Shown: positions 18,069 through 26,590, counted from the first letter of the stretch. The stretch is DNA of 64,000 bases from Brevundimonas sp. (GCF_013912005.1 NZ_JACESB010000001.1:248001-312000); one strand, 5' to 3'. Notes: generated from the letters alone by a model not told the origin. Made by a program: numbers and translations.

Positions 18069-18716
18069 TCAGCCGGCCGAGCGGGCGATGCGTTCCACTT
18101 CCTTGCGTACCTGTTCCTCGACGATGCCGGGCAGGTTGGCGTCGAGCCAGTCCTTCAGCATCGGGCGCAGCATCTCGGCGACCATGGCCTCGATGGTCGA
18201 GCCGCTGGCGAAGCTCAGGTCAGGACCGCGCGGGGCGCTGGCCGGCTCCGGCTTGCGCAGGGATGAGGCGAGGCCGGCGAAGGCCGAGGCGGCGCTGGCC
18301 GCCGCGCTCTCCCCCACCAGGGCGTCGTAGCCGCCGCCGGCGCTGGCGGAGGGCTCCGGGGCGTGCGCCCCGGCGTCCGATTCGAAGGCGGACCCGCCGG
18401 GCGGAGTGTCGTCGACCGGGAAGGGATCGTCCTCGGCCGGCGAGACGTCGAGGTCGCCGATCATTTCAGCCGCCGGCGCTTCCCAGGTGTCGGTCAGCTC
18501 CAGCACGTCCTCTTCGGAGGCGGCCGGCTCCTGGACCGAGGGGGTCTCGTCCATCATCGCCGGCGAGACCTCCGGCGCGGCCGGCTCCGGCTCGGCCGCC
18601 GGCTCCGGCGCCGCAGCGGGAGCCGTTTCCGCCGGCGCGTCGTCCTCGGAGATGATCCGGCGGATCGACGCCAGGATTTCCTCCATCGTCGGTTCCTGGG
18701 CGGTCTGGTCGGTCAT
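18069..18716 (-). CDS. popZ: Pole-organizing protein PopZ (DUF2497)
   Basis: PopZ self-assembles into a polar matrix that anchors the chromosome centromere via ParB and recruits cell-cycle kinases in Caulobacter and relatives. At 215 residues it has the three expected parts. The N-terminal helix EPTMEEILASIRRIISEDD (residues 8-26) binds clients. A long Pro/Glu/Asp-rich disordered middle runs from about 27 to 150. The C-terminal oligomerisation region (STIEAMVAEMLRPMLKDWLD and VEEQVRKEVERIARSAG) closes it. The start at MTDQTA is chosen because the 17 extra upstream residues are Arg-rich and unlike PopZ. It lies between tolC and valS, as in other alphaproteobacteria. Confidence 0.95.
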   Translation of the reverse strand: MTDQTAQEPTMEEILASIRRIISEDDAPAETAPAAAPEPAAEPEPAAPEVSPAMMDETPSVQEPAASEEDVLELTDTWEAPAAEMIGDLDVSPAEDDPFPVDDTPPGGSAFESDAGAHAPEPSASAGGGYDALVGESAAASAASAFAGLASSLRKPEPASAPRGPDLSFASGSTIEAMVAEMLRPMLKDWLDANLPGIVEEQVRKEVERIARSAG

Positions 18717-18860
18717 GGCGAATCCCCGGGACGCACGCATCCGCGCACGGACATGTCGATCTGGCACAGGCGTGGAGGGGACCCCTCCCCGCAGCCTGTC
18801 GTCGCATCAACGCCCCTCGGAATCAACGGGCGTTTTTCGCCTCGCGGGCGACCGGCGGCG

Positions 18861-20342
18861 TCAGTCCTGCGGCGCGGTGCGCACCACTTCGGCCTTCAGC
18901 TGGGCGTCGATCGGCGCATCGGCCTGGTCGGCGGCCGGGGTGATCGGCGGCGCGACCGCCCGGTCGAGGCTTTCCAGCACGCCGTCCCACGGCAGGGCCC
19001 CGCGGTTGCGGACCCGCTGGTAGTTGGCGGCCGGATCGTAGGTCTCCAGCGTCGGGTCCAGGTCCGGGCCTTCCAGCCGGCCCATGGCCGCCAGCAGGTT
19101 GGCCTGGGCGACGTACTGGTTGCGGCGGGCGCTGGCGAGGGTGACCTCGGCGTTGCGCAGCTCCAGCTCGCCGTTCAGCACGTCGAGCGTGGTGCGCAGG
19201 CCGACCTGGGCCTCCTGGCGCACGCCCTCGGCGGCGACGGTGGCGGCGCGCACCGCCTCCTCGCCCGCCTGCAGGGTGGCGCGGGCCGAGATGGCCTGGG
19301 CGTAGGCCGAGCTGACCGCCTGCAGGGCGTTGCGGTTCTCGCCTTCGACGTTGATCTGGGCGGCGTTGGCCCGCTCGAGGGCGGCGGCGACGCGCGAGGC
19401 GTTGAGCCCGCCGGTGAACAGCGGCACCGACAGGGTGGCGCCGGCGGTCAGCCGGGTGTTGTCGGCGATGTCGCCGAAGCGGTCGAAGTCGGCGTTGGCC
19501 CCGCCGTAGCTGGCGGTGGCGCGCACCGAAGGCATGTACTCGGCGCGGGCCGCCGCCACATTCGCCTCGGCGGCGCGCAGGGTGAAGATCGCGGCCCGGA
19601 TCGAGGGGTTGTCGACCAGCGCCACGTCGAGGGCGCTGTCGAAGTCGGCCGGAACGCCCGGCAGCTCCGGCATCGGCGCCAGATCCCCGGGCGCCTGGCC
19701 GACGACGGCGGCGTAGATGGCGCGCGAGGTGGACAGCTGGGCCTGGGCGTTGGCCAGGTCGGCCTCCGACTGGGCCAGCCGGGCCTCGGACTGGGCGACG
19801 TCGGTGCGGGTGATCTCGCCGACCTCGAACCGGGCGGTGGATTCCTCCAGCTGACGCTGCAGGACCGACAGGTTGGCCTGGCGGATGCGCAGCACCTCGA
19901 CGTCGCGGATCACGTCGGCGTAGGCTTGGATCACCGAGGCCAGCACCGACTGTTCGATCTCGCGCAGGTTCTCGCGCCCGGCGAGGATCTCGGCCTCGGC
20001 GGCGGTGATGCCGTGGCCGACGCGGCCGCCGGACCAGAGCGTCTGCGACAGGCCGATGCTGGCGGCGGCGCCGTCGCTGTCGGGGTCGAGCGCAGTGTCG
20101 GCATAGTCGCGGGCGTAGTCGCCGCTGACGGTCACGCTCAGCGTCGGCCGCAGCCCGGCCCGCGCCTGCACGATCGATTCGTCGAGCGCCCGCTGGTTGG
20201 CGCGCTGGGCGAGCAGGGTCGGATTGGTGCGATAGGCCAGCGCGATCGCTTCCTGGAGCGTGTCGGCCCAGGCCGGCGCGCCGGCGCCGCAGAGCACGGC
20301 GATGGCGGCGACCGAGGCGAGCGCGCGTGAACGTTTCAGCAT
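18861..20342 (-). CDS. tolC: TolC-family outer-membrane channel
   Basis: Trimeric outer-membrane exit duct for type I secretion and efflux pumps. At 493 residues it is of normal length. The signal peptide ends at PAWA near residue 26, and the two halves each show TolC repeats rich in Ala, Gln and Asn: LAYRTNPTLLAQRANQRALDE and AQSEARLAQSEADLANAQ first, then GLRTTLDVLNGELELRNAEV in the second. In Caulobacter the TolC-like gene next to popZ is one of the S-layer exporters, but nothing here shows the partner transporter. The start at MLKRSR is taken at the beginning of the signal peptide. It follows the PCMT-like gene by 112 bases. Confidence 0.92.
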   Translation of the reverse strand: MLKRSRALASVAAIAVLCGAGAPAWADTLQEAIALAYRTNPTLLAQRANQRALDESIVQARAGLRPTLSVTVSGDYARDYADTALDPDSDGAAASIGLSQTLWSGGRVGHGITAAEAEILAGRENLREIEQSVLASVIQAYADVIRDVEVLRIRQANLSVLQRQLEESTARFEVGEITRTDVAQSEARLAQSEADLANAQAQLSTSRAIYAAVVGQAPGDLAPMPELPGVPADFDSALDVALVDNPSIRAAIFTLRAAEANVAAARAEYMPSVRATASYGGANADFDRFGDIADNTRLTAGATLSVPLFTGGLNASRVAAALERANAAQINVEGENRNALQAVSSAYAQAISARATLQAGEEAVRAATVAAEGVRQEAQVGLRTTLDVLNGELELRNAEVTLASARRNQYVAQANLLAAMGRLEGPDLDPTLETYDPAANYQRVRNRGALPWDGVLESLDRAVAPPITPAADQADAPIDAQLKAEVVRTAPQD

Positions 20343-20454
20343 TTCGATTCCTGCCTGGCGCGGGATCCGCGCCCCTTCGTATCCCATAGGCCTGATGCGG
20401 GAGGCATTGCGCTCGCGCCAGTTAAGTTTTTTTCACCCGTGGGCTGCGCCCCCG

Positions 20455-21084
20455 CTACAGGGCGAAGGTGGGTTCCGGCGCGAGTTCCGCAAGCACCGGC
20501 GGGGCCGCGTCAAAAAGCTCCCGGCGCGAGACGCCCTGCTCGCCGCGGACGTAGAGCACCGCCTTGCCCGTCGGCCCGCTGCGCTCGACCACGGCCAGGC
20601 GGCCGCCGACCTTGAGCGCCGCGATCCAGGCCTCCGGTCGCACCGGCGCAGCCGCCTCCGAAACGATGACGTCCCAGCCCTCCCCGACCGGCTCCGCCAG
20701 CGGCGCGACCCGGGCGGTCACGCCCTCCTCCGCCAGCACCGGCCCGGCGACGTCGAAGACCGCGCGGTCCGCTTCCTGGGCGGTGACCTCGAGCCCCATG
20801 CGGGCCAGCACCACGGCCGCATAGGGACCGGCGATCGACAGGGCCCGCTCGCCCGGCCGGGCGGCGACGGCCATCAGGAGCTTGGACACATCGCGCGGCA
20901 GCATCAGGCGGCGGCCGGCGGCCACCTCCGGCTCGACCTCGGCGTAGGCGGCGAAGGCCCGGTCCGGCGGGAGCAGCCGCTCGCGCGGCGCCGCCAGCAG
21001 CGCCGCCTGAAGGGCGCGGTCGGTGACGTCGTTCACCCGCACCTGGCTGTCGACCATCAGTTTGCGGGCGGCGGCGTAATCCAT
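20455..21084 (-). CDS. PCMT-like protein with degenerate SAM motif
   Basis: A homologue of protein-L-isoaspartate O-methyltransferase, 209 residues. The overall fold pattern and N terminus (MDYAAARKLMVDSQVRVNDV) fit the family branch often found upstream of tolC in alphaproteobacteria. The key motif I, normally LEIGTGTGY, reads ALSIAGPYAAVVL, and the active-site TISQPY block reads RLMLPRDVSKLL. SAM binding and isoaspartate repair are therefore doubtful; the second copy at 46965 is the canonical enzyme. It may be a structural or regulatory relative acting with the tolC-popZ block, which is an inference. An ATG at 21141 would add 19 residues and is less likely. Confidence 0.82.
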   Translation of the reverse strand: MDYAAARKLMVDSQVRVNDVTDRALQAALLAAPRERLLPPDRAFAAYAEVEPEVAAGRRLMLPRDVSKLLMAVAARPGERALSIAGPYAAVVLARMGLEVTAQEADRAVFDVAGPVLAEEGVTARVAPLAEPVGEGWDVIVSEAAAPVRPEAWIAALKVGGRLAVVERSGPTGKAVLYVRGEQGVSRRELFDAAPPVLAELAPEPTFAL

Positions 21085-21196
21085 GGGAGCTGTCCTGCTG
21101 AAATCTGGCGCGCTTATAAGTCTGCGCGTTGCGGCGGACAATCCGATCTGATAGCGAACGCGCCTCGCGATGGCGCGGCCGTTTCACGCGGTCCGC

Positions 21197-21270
21197 GGCC
21201 TGATGGCGGAGTGGTTACGCAGCGGACTGCAAATCCGTGTACGCCGGTTCGATTCCGGCTCAGGCCTCCA
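21197..21270 (+). tRNA. tRNA-Cys (anticodon GCA)
   Basis: The acceptor stem GGCCTGA pairs with TCAGGCC. The discriminator is U, the cysteine identity base, followed by an encoded CCA. The anticodon loop CTGCAAA gives GCA. A possible promoter (TTGCGG 21129-21134 and TAGCGA 21152-21157, 17-bp spacing) lies upstream. Confidence 0.97.
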
Positions 21271-21308
21271 TCGCGAGTCTCCCCGCCCCGACAGGCCCGG
21301 CCTCCCCC

Positions 21309-21431
21309 TCAGGGGACGGGCGCGGTGATCCAGCCGACGGCGCTCGCGGCGCCGACCGCCGCCGCCACAAGGCTGACGACGAGCGCGGCGCGCCCGTTGC
21401 GATGGATGAACTCGAAGACTCCGCCGAACAT
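21309..21431 (-). CDS. Possible 40-aa single-span membrane peptide
   Basis: A small reading frame starting MFGGVFEFIHRNGRAAL and continuing with one hydrophobic segment (VVSLVAAAVGAASAVGWI). A GGGGGAG element lies 8 bases upstream of the ATG, which is the main support. Nothing similar comes to mind. It sits between tRNA-Cys and the SpoU methyltransferase gene. It could be chance coding in high-GC DNA. Confidence 0.35.
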   Translation of the reverse strand: MFGGVFEFIHRNGRAALVVSLVAAAVGAASAVGWITAPVP

Positions 21432-21520
21432 GGCCTGCACTCCCCCGGACGCGGCCACGACGCCACAAGCGGGGCGGTTCATCAAGGTGTACAAAGCGTT
21501 AATCGCGAACTGGTGATCGG

Positions 21521-22324
21521 TTACGCGCGCCGGGCGAAATGATGCAGGGCGATCGCCCCCGCCGTTCCCACATTGAGCGAATCGAAGCCGCCCGACATGC
21601 GGATCGCCGCCGGGGTGCAGCGGGCGATCAGCGCCGGCGGCAGGCCGGGCCCCTCGGCGCCCAGCACCACGGCGACCCGGTTGGCCGGAGCGATCTCCCC
21701 GAGCGTCCGCGCCGCGCCGGGCGTCATCGCCACCGTCTCGAAGCCGGCCGCCTGCAGCCGCTCGACCGCCTGCAGCGGGTCGAGGCCGACGGCCATCGGC
21801 GTGCGCAGCACCGCCCCCACCGAGACACGAATGGCCTTGCGGTAGAAAGGATCGCAGCAGGCGCGGTCCAGCAGGACAGCGTCCGCCCCGAAGGCCGCCG
21901 CATTGCGGAAGATCCCGCCGATGTTGTCATGGTTGCCGATCCCGCAGGCCAGCACCACCAGCGCCCGGCCCGCGAGGGCGTCGATCAGCACCTCGAGCGG
22001 CTGCGTCGGCGGCTTCTCCCCGAGCGCCAGAATGCCGCGGTGCAGATGGAATCCGGCGATCCCGTCCAGCACAGCCTGGGGCGCGGCGTAGACCGGGACC
22101 CCCGGCGGCAGGACGGCGATCACGTCCGCCAGGGCGGAGACGCGCTTCTCCGCCAGAAGCAGGGCGCGGGGGCGGCAGAGCGAGGCGGGGGAGAGCAGCT
22201 GGCGCAGCACCACCTCGCCCTCCGCCACGAACAGGCCCTCGCGGCCGGTGAGGTCGCGCTCGCGGATGTCGCGGAAGGCCTCCACCCGGGGGTCTTCGGG
22301 GCTCTCTATGCGGATCATGGGCAC
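21521..22324 (-). CDS. SpoU/TrmH-family RNA 2'-O-methyltransferase
   Basis: A SPOUT-class RNA ribose methyltransferase, cytoplasmic, 267 residues. An N-terminal substrate-binding domain (about 1-110) precedes the knotted SpoU domain. All three SpoU motifs are visible: NHDNIGGIFRNAAAFGADAV, VVLGAEGPGLP and DSLNVGTAGAIALHHFA. The target RNA cannot be assigned; family members act on tRNA position 18 or on 23S rRNA. The start is ATG at 22324 or two codons later at 22318. It is divergent from tRNA-Asn and has no apparent operon partner. Confidence 0.9.
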   Translation of the reverse strand: MPMIRIESPEDPRVEAFRDIRERDLTGREGLFVAEGEVVLRQLLSPASLCRPRALLLAEKRVSALADVIAVLPPGVPVYAAPQAVLDGIAGFHLHRGILALGEKPPTQPLEVLIDALAGRALVVLACGIGNHDNIGGIFRNAAAFGADAVLLDRACCDPFYRKAIRVSVGAVLRTPMAVGLDPLQAVERLQAAGFETVAMTPGAARTLGEIAPANRVAVVLGAEGPGLPPALIARCTPAAIRMSGGFDSLNVGTAGAIALHHFARRA

Positions 22325-22395
22325 TGGCGGATATTTCCCGTTGCGCGACGCGGAGTCGCGCTGCTATAGCGCCCGCCTTCCCGAGCGAAACCTGT

Positions 22396-22470
22396 TCCGC
22401 GGTAGCTCAGTGGTAGAGCAGCCGACTGTTAATCGGCTGGTCGTAGGTTCGAATCCTACCCGCGGAGCCA
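22396..22470 (+). tRNA. tRNA-Asn (anticodon GUU)
   Basis: The acceptor stem TCCGCGG pairs with CCGCGGA. Discriminator G and an encoded CCA follow. The anticodon loop CTGTTAA gives GUU for AAY codons. The D-arm (AGCTCAGTGGTAGAGC) and T-arm (GGTTCGAATCC) are canonical. Confidence 0.97.
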
Positions 22471-22550
22471 CTCGGCCTTTCCTCCCATCACATCACCTGT
22501 TGCGCCGCCGGGCCGCAGCCCCGGGCGGGCCGCATCGACGGCGTGAACAA

Positions 22551-22578
22551 GAAAAAAGCCCGGCGCGCGCGCCGGGCT
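22551..22578 (-). terminator. Rho-independent terminator of the lipoprotein gene
   Basis: On the minus strand AGCCCGGCGC pairs with GCGCCGGGCT, a GC-only hairpin 22 bases long, followed by TTTTTTC. It lies about 80 bases after the stop of the gene at 22657. Confidence 0.85.
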
Positions 22579-22656
22579 GCAAGTTCGGTGATGGTGGGTG
22601 TCCCCGAAGAAGGAAGACAGCCTCTCGTTGGGCTGAATTGGTTAACGTGCCGTAAA

Positions 22657-23421
22657 TCACGCCGGCGCGACGTCGGGCAGCCAGGTCGTCTGCCGGGCGC
22701 CGGAGGGCCCCGACCAGCGGACCGCCCACCCCTCGCCCGCCCGGGCGGCGATCAGATCGCCGTCTGCGGCCTCGCCGGCGGCCGGCGCGGCGGGCCAGCG
22801 GTAGTCCCGGCCGTCGACGGTGACGACGTCCCCGGGCGCGGCGTCGATCATGGCGCTCCAACTGCCGTCGGCGAGCGACCGGACGCGCAGGACGGCGCCG
22901 TTCGCCGTCACCTCAACCGGACGGTCCGGCGTGGCGCTGCGGCCCGACGCCAGCGTCGCCCGGCCGTCGCTGTCGATCGCGCCGAGGAGGGCGCCGCCGT
23001 CGAGCCGCACGGCCGCGCCGCCGGCCCGGAGCACGGCGACCGGTCCGCGGCCGCCGTCGAGAATCACCAGCCGGTCAGGCGATTCGGCCCCCTCCTGTCC
23101 CACCTGGGTCTCCGGACGCAGCAGCAGGGCGCCGCGCGGTCGGGGCACGGGAATCTCGAACCGGCCGTCGTCGCCCGCCACGGCGGCGTAGGCCTCGCCG
23201 GCCGCGCTGCGCAGGACCACGCGCGCCCCGGGCTCGGCGGCGCCCGAGAAGACCAGCGCGTCGGCCGAGGGCCGGACCGCGTGGATGGCCGGCGTGCGGG
23301 TCCAGCCGTGCTGCGCCGCCGCATCGGGGCGCGGGTCGTCGGCCGGCGGGCCGGAGCAGGCCGCGGCGAGGGCGCACAGGCCCCCGAGGATCGTTGCTTG
23401 CGCCCACGTCGCCCGTTTCAT
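22657..23421 (-). CDS. Hypothetical lipoprotein, 254 aa
   Basis: The family is not recognised. The N terminus is a lipoprotein signal (MKRATWAQATILGGLCALAAAC), with Cys 22 as the lipidation site. The mature part is built of short beta-rich blocks such as ALVFSGAAEPGARVVLRSAAGE and DDGRFEIPVPRPRGALLL, which resemble Ig-like or carboxypeptidase-regulatory repeats, and it ends with a WAVRWSGPSGARQTTWLP segment. Such repeats suggest a binding or scaffold role in the envelope. The start at MKRATW sits at the signal peptide; 31 upstream residues of the open frame are Arg-rich noise. It is divergent from the LOG-family gene. Confidence 0.75.
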   Translation of the reverse strand: MKRATWAQATILGGLCALAAACSGPPADDPRPDAAAQHGWTRTPAIHAVRPSADALVFSGAAEPGARVVLRSAAGEAYAAVAGDDGRFEIPVPRPRGALLLRPETQVGQEGAESPDRLVILDGGRGPVAVLRAGGAAVRLDGGALLGAIDSDGRATLASGRSATPDRPVEVTANGAVLRVRSLADGSWSAMIDAAPGDVVTVDGRDYRWPAAPAAGEAADGDLIAARAGEGWAVRWSGPSGARQTTWLPDVAPA

Positions 23422-23500
23422 CGCGCCGTCCGTCCCGCTAGGAGTGGCCCTCCAGATAGCGCGGCCGACCCGCCGCTGTCTCCCGTTCGCTCGAGGCCCC

Positions 23501-24097
23501 ATGTCCATTCGCATCCAACCCTTCGACGGCCGTTCGGTCTGCCTGTTCTGCGGCTCGTCCGACCGCTCCGATCCGGCCTATACGGAAGCGGCCCGGGCGT
23601 TCGGCGCGGCGACGGCGGCGGCAGGCTGGCGGCTGGTCTACGGCGGCGGCGGGGTCGGCCTGATGGGGGCCTCGGCCCGGGCCGCCCATGCGGCCGGCGG
23701 GCGGGTGCTCGGCGTCATGCCGGGCTTCCTGCGCAGCCGCGAGCGGCTGTTCGACGAGGTCGAGACGATCGTCGTGACCTCTATGCACGAGCGCAAGACC
23801 ATCATGTACGACCAGTCCGACGCCTTCGTGGTCGCGCCGGGCGGCGTCGGCACCCTCGAGGAGGTCATCGAGGTGCTCTCGTGGAAGCGGCTCGACCTGC
23901 ACGCCAAACCCGTCATCTTCCTGAACATCAACGGCTTCTGGGACAGTCTTCTGGCCGTGCTGGAACACAGCATCGCCGAGCAGATGACGCCCGCCTCCTT
24001 CCGCGAGGCCTGGTGCGTGGTGGACACGGTCGAGGCGGCCGTGGCGGCCATGCAGGCGGCGGACGACATGCCTCACTTGAAACATGATCAGCGATAA
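23501..24097 (+). CDS. LOG-family protein (TIGR00730)
   Basis: A LOG-type protein: the family contains cytokinin riboside 5'-monophosphate phosphoribohydrolases and related nucleotide N-glycosidases. At 198 residues it is of normal length. The nucleotide-binding motif VYGGGGVGLMG is near residue 47 and the diagnostic PGGVGTLEE near 113, with the conserved HERK region just before it. Bacterial members outside plant pathogens often hydrolyse AMP or CMP, so the exact substrate is open. The ATG at 23501 follows the predicted promoter region and fits the family's N terminus (VCLFCGSSDRSDPAY). It is a single gene. Confidence 0.9.
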   Translation: MSIRIQPFDGRSVCLFCGSSDRSDPAYTEAARAFGAATAAAGWRLVYGGGGVGLMGASARAAHAAGGRVLGVMPGFLRSRERLFDEVETIVVTSMHERKTIMYDQSDAFVVAPGGVGTLEEVIEVLSWKRLDLHAKPVIFLNINGFWDSLLAVLEHSIAEQMTPASFREAWCVVDTVEAAVAAMQAADDMPHLKHDQR

Positions 24098-24205
24098 GTA
24101 ATCGTCGTTCAGTCGCATCGCCGTCCATCGGGCCGGCGGGCGGACCGTGTTTCGAGACCCACCCAACCGCCGAGGGCCCTGCGCCCGAGGCCCGGAGACC
24201 TCCCC

Positions 24206-24496
24206 ATGCGCGCCCTCATCGTCGCCGCGGCCCTGTTCGCCGCCGCCCCCGCCCTCGCCCAGTCGAACGCCTCCAGCGCCGTGCTCGTCGACGCCTCGAA
24301 GGCGCCGGCCGGCCGCACCATCATCGACGGCGCCGCCTGGCGCTGCGAGGGCGCGAGCTGCACCGCCACGGGCGGCTCCAGCCAGACCCCCGTGCGGGCC
24401 TGCCGCCGCGTCGTCGCCCGCTTCGGCCAGGTTTCGGCCTTCACCTACAAGGGCGTGGCCCTGGGCGCCGAGGAGCTCGCCGCCTGCAACGCCTGA
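24206..24496 (+). CDS. Small secreted CC_3452-like protein
   Basis: A 96-residue exported protein. The signal peptide is MRALIVAAALFAAAPALAQ. The mature part has the pattern W-x-C-x-G-x-x-C followed by RACRRVVARFGQVSAFTYKG and a final AACNA, with four cysteines likely in two disulfides. This pattern resembles the CC_3452 family of Caulobacterales, whose function is unknown to me. A terminator follows at 24523. The gene stands alone, convergent with gltX. Confidence 0.82.
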   Translation: MRALIVAAALFAAAPALAQSNASSAVLVDASKAPAGRTIIDGAAWRCEGASCTATGGSSQTPVRACRRVVARFGQVSAFTYKGVALGAEELAACNA

Positions 24497-24522
24497 TCCG
24501 GCGCCGAGGCTGAAACGACAGA

Positions 24523-24555
24523 GGGCCGCCCTTCACACGAGGGGCGGCCCTTTTT
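24523..24555 (+). terminator. Rho-independent terminator of the small secreted protein gene
   Basis: GGGCCGCCC and GGGCGGCCC form a stem around TTCACACGAG, followed by TTTTT. It sits between convergent genes and may also slow transcripts leaving gltX. Confidence 0.8.
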
Positions 24556-24575
24556 CGTTGCGTCCCCGGGACGGG

Positions 24576-25910
24576 TCAGGCGGTCTCGCCCTGCAGCCTC
24601 TTCACGATCCGTTCGCGCCCGATCATCGGCGCGATGGCCGCCATGTCGGGACCATGCGACTGGCCGGTCAGGATCAGGCGCAGCGGCATGAACAGGGTCT
24701 TGCCCTTGGCGCCGGTGGCCTCCTTCACGGCCGCCGTCCAGGTCGGCCAGAGGCTCTCGTCCACCGTCTCCGGCAGGGCGGACAGCGCGGCGGCCGCAAA
24801 GGCCGGATCCTCGATCACCGGCGCGATCGGACCGCGCACGATCCGGGCCATTTCAACGACATCCGCGAACTTTTGCAGGTTCGGCCGCACGGCGTTCCAG
24901 AAGGCCTCCCCGAGGTCTGCGTCGAGCGCCGCCAGCCGCGGCCCGGCCGTACGATAATCCATGGCGTGCAGCGCCTGGGCGTTCAGCCGGTCGAGGTCGG
25001 CGGTGTCGTAGCGGGCCGGAGACCGCCCCATCTTCGAGAAGGCGAAGCTCTCGCCCAGCGCCTGCACCGACTCAGCCACCTCCAGCGGGTCCGAGGTGCC
25101 GATGCGGCCGAGGTGGCTGGTGATGGCGATCGGCTCATAGCCCTGCTCGCGCATCTCGGAGATCGACAGCGAGCCCAGCCGCTTGGACAGGGCCTGGCCG
25201 TCGGCGCCGACCAGCAGCGGCATGTGCGCGAACTGCGGGACCGGCCCGCCCAGCGCTTCGAAGATCTCGATCTGGGCGCCGGTGTTGGTGACGTGGTCCT
25301 CGCCTCGGATCACATGGGTGATGTCCATCTCGATGTCGTCGACGACCGACGGCAGGGTGTACAGGAACAGCCCGTCCTCGCGGATCAGCACCGGATCGGA
25401 CATGGAGCCCGTGTCCACCTCGGCGTGGCCGCGCGCGAGGTCCTCCCAGGCGACCCGCTTGCCGTCGAGCCTGAAGCGCCAGTGCGGCCGGCGCCCCTCG
25501 GCCTCGTAGGCGGCCTTTTCGGCCTCGGTCAGGTTGAGGGCGGCGCGGTCGTAGACCGGCGGCAGGCCGCGCGACAGCTGCACCTTGCGCCGACGGTCCA
25601 GCTCCTCGGCGGTCTCGTAGCAGGCGTACAGCCGGCCCATGGCCTTGAGCCGTTCGGCCGCGGCCTCATAGCGGTCGAACCGCTTCGACTGGTTGTGGCG
25701 CTCGTCCCAGTCGAGGCCCAGCCAGCGCAGGTCCAGCTCGATGCCCTGTTCGAACTCGGCGGTCGAACGGGCCAGATCGGTGTCGTCAATGCGCAGCACG
25801 AAGTGGCCGCCCTGCCCCTTGGCGAACAGCCAGTTCACCAGCGCGGTGCGCACGTTGCCGACGTGCAGCTTCCCTGTCGGCGACGGGGCGAAACGAACCT
25901 TGACGGGCAT
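24576..25910 (-). CDS. gltX: Glutamate--tRNA ligase
   Basis: Class I synthetase charging tRNA-Glu, 444 residues, at the short end of the family. The signature HIGH-type motif reads PSPTGKLHVGNVRTA at residues 9-23, and the KMSKS-type motif is ALSKRLGSLS near residue 238. The anticodon-binding region occupies the C-terminal third. Many alphaproteobacteria carry two GluRS paralogues with different tRNA preference; whether another copy exists elsewhere cannot be seen. The start is ATG at 25910 directly before the first beta strand (MPVKVRFAPSP). The dksA gene lies upstream on the same strand, 73 bases away. Confidence 0.95.
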   Translation of the reverse strand: MPVKVRFAPSPTGKLHVGNVRTALVNWLFAKGQGGHFVLRIDDTDLARSTAEFEQGIELDLRWLGLDWDERHNQSKRFDRYEAAAERLKAMGRLYACYETAEELDRRRKVQLSRGLPPVYDRAALNLTEAEKAAYEAEGRRPHWRFRLDGKRVAWEDLARGHAEVDTGSMSDPVLIREDGLFLYTLPSVVDDIEMDITHVIRGEDHVTNTGAQIEIFEALGGPVPQFAHMPLLVGADGQALSKRLGSLSISEMREQGYEPIAITSHLGRIGTSDPLEVAESVQALGESFAFSKMGRSPARYDTADLDRLNAQALHAMDYRTAGPRLAALDADLGEAFWNAVRPNLQKFADVVEMARIVRGPIAPVIEDPAFAAAALSALPETVDESLWPTWTAAVKEATGAKGKTLFMPLRLILTGQSHGPDMAAIAPMIGRERIVKRLQGETA

Positions 25911-25983
25911 GGGGGGACCTTCAGACGCGAGGGCGCGACAGGTCGCGCCCGGAGCCGGTCAAGTCAAGGCGTCCGCGGCTTAA

Positions 25984-26412
25984 TCAGTCGTCCCGGTGCA
26001 CCCGCTCGCGGCGCTCGTGGCGCTCCTGGGCCTCGACCGACAGGGTGGCGGTCGGACGGGCCTCGAGCCGCCCGAGGCTGATCGGCTCGCCGGTCTCCTC
26101 GCAGTAGCCGTAGGAGCCGTCCTCGATCCGGCGCAGGGCCTCGTCGATCTTGGCGATCAGCTTGCGCTGCCGGTCCCGGGTGCGGAGCTCCAGGGCCCGG
26201 TCGGACTCCGAGGACGCCCGATCGACGAGATCCGGATGGTTCTCCGTCTCCGCCTTCAGATTGATCACCGTCCCCTTGGACTCGCGGAGGATGTCCTCCT
26301 TCCACTCAAGGAGCTTGGCCTTGAAGTAGGCCAGCTGCCGCTCGTTCATGAAAGGCTCGTCCTCGCTCGGACGATACGCTTTCGCTTCGACCGCAGACGC
26401 TAATGCGTTCAT
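25984..26412 (-). CDS. dksA: DksA transcription factor, zinc-less type
   Basis: DksA binds the RNA polymerase secondary channel and, with ppGpp, adjusts rRNA and biosynthetic promoters. At 142 residues it shows the coiled-coil domain (YFKAKLLEWKEDIL to KIDEALRRIEDGSYG). In the globular part the usual four zinc cysteines are reduced to one: the first pair reads CEETGEPI and the second pair reads TLSVEAQERHE. This cysteine-poor form is common in alphaproteobacteria and is expected to fold without zinc. The ATG at 26412 is chosen; a GTG at 26433 is also possible because GAGGGGG lies directly before it, though too close. Confidence 0.92.
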   Translation of the reverse strand: MNALASAVEAKAYRPSEDEPFMNERQLAYFKAKLLEWKEDILRESKGTVINLKAETENHPDLVDRASSESDRALELRTRDRQRKLIAKIDEALRRIEDGSYGYCEETGEPISLGRLEARPTATLSVEAQERHERRERVHRDD

Positions 26413-26484
26413 CGCACTCACGCTTTCAAGCACGCCCCCTCTGGCGCACGTGGGGTATAGGCAGGACAGGGAGTCGCGGCAACA

Positions 26485-26500
26485 ACGCTCGCGCGAGCGT
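26485..26500. promoter_or_regulatory. 16-bp perfect palindrome between fliX and dksA
   Basis: ACGCTCGCGCGAGCGT is a perfect palindrome, 73 bp upstream of the dksA start and 91 bp beyond the fliX stop. It could be an operator of dksA or the hairpin of a weak fliX terminator (minus strand: hairpin then TGTTG). Confidence 0.3.
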
Positions 26501-26590
26501 GACCGGCCCTCGTCAACGGACGGGCGGAGCGTGACATTTCTTCATCACTCCGGGCCGCGTCAGCGGGGTTTTGTGAACGATTTCGCCGGT

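Noticed and set aside
18809-18834. Hairpin AACGCCC / GGGCGTT followed by TTTT on the plus strand between tolC and popZ
   Set aside because: The T-tract is on the plus strand, where no gene ends. In the direction of tolC the hairpin has no T-tract, so a terminator call is not justified.
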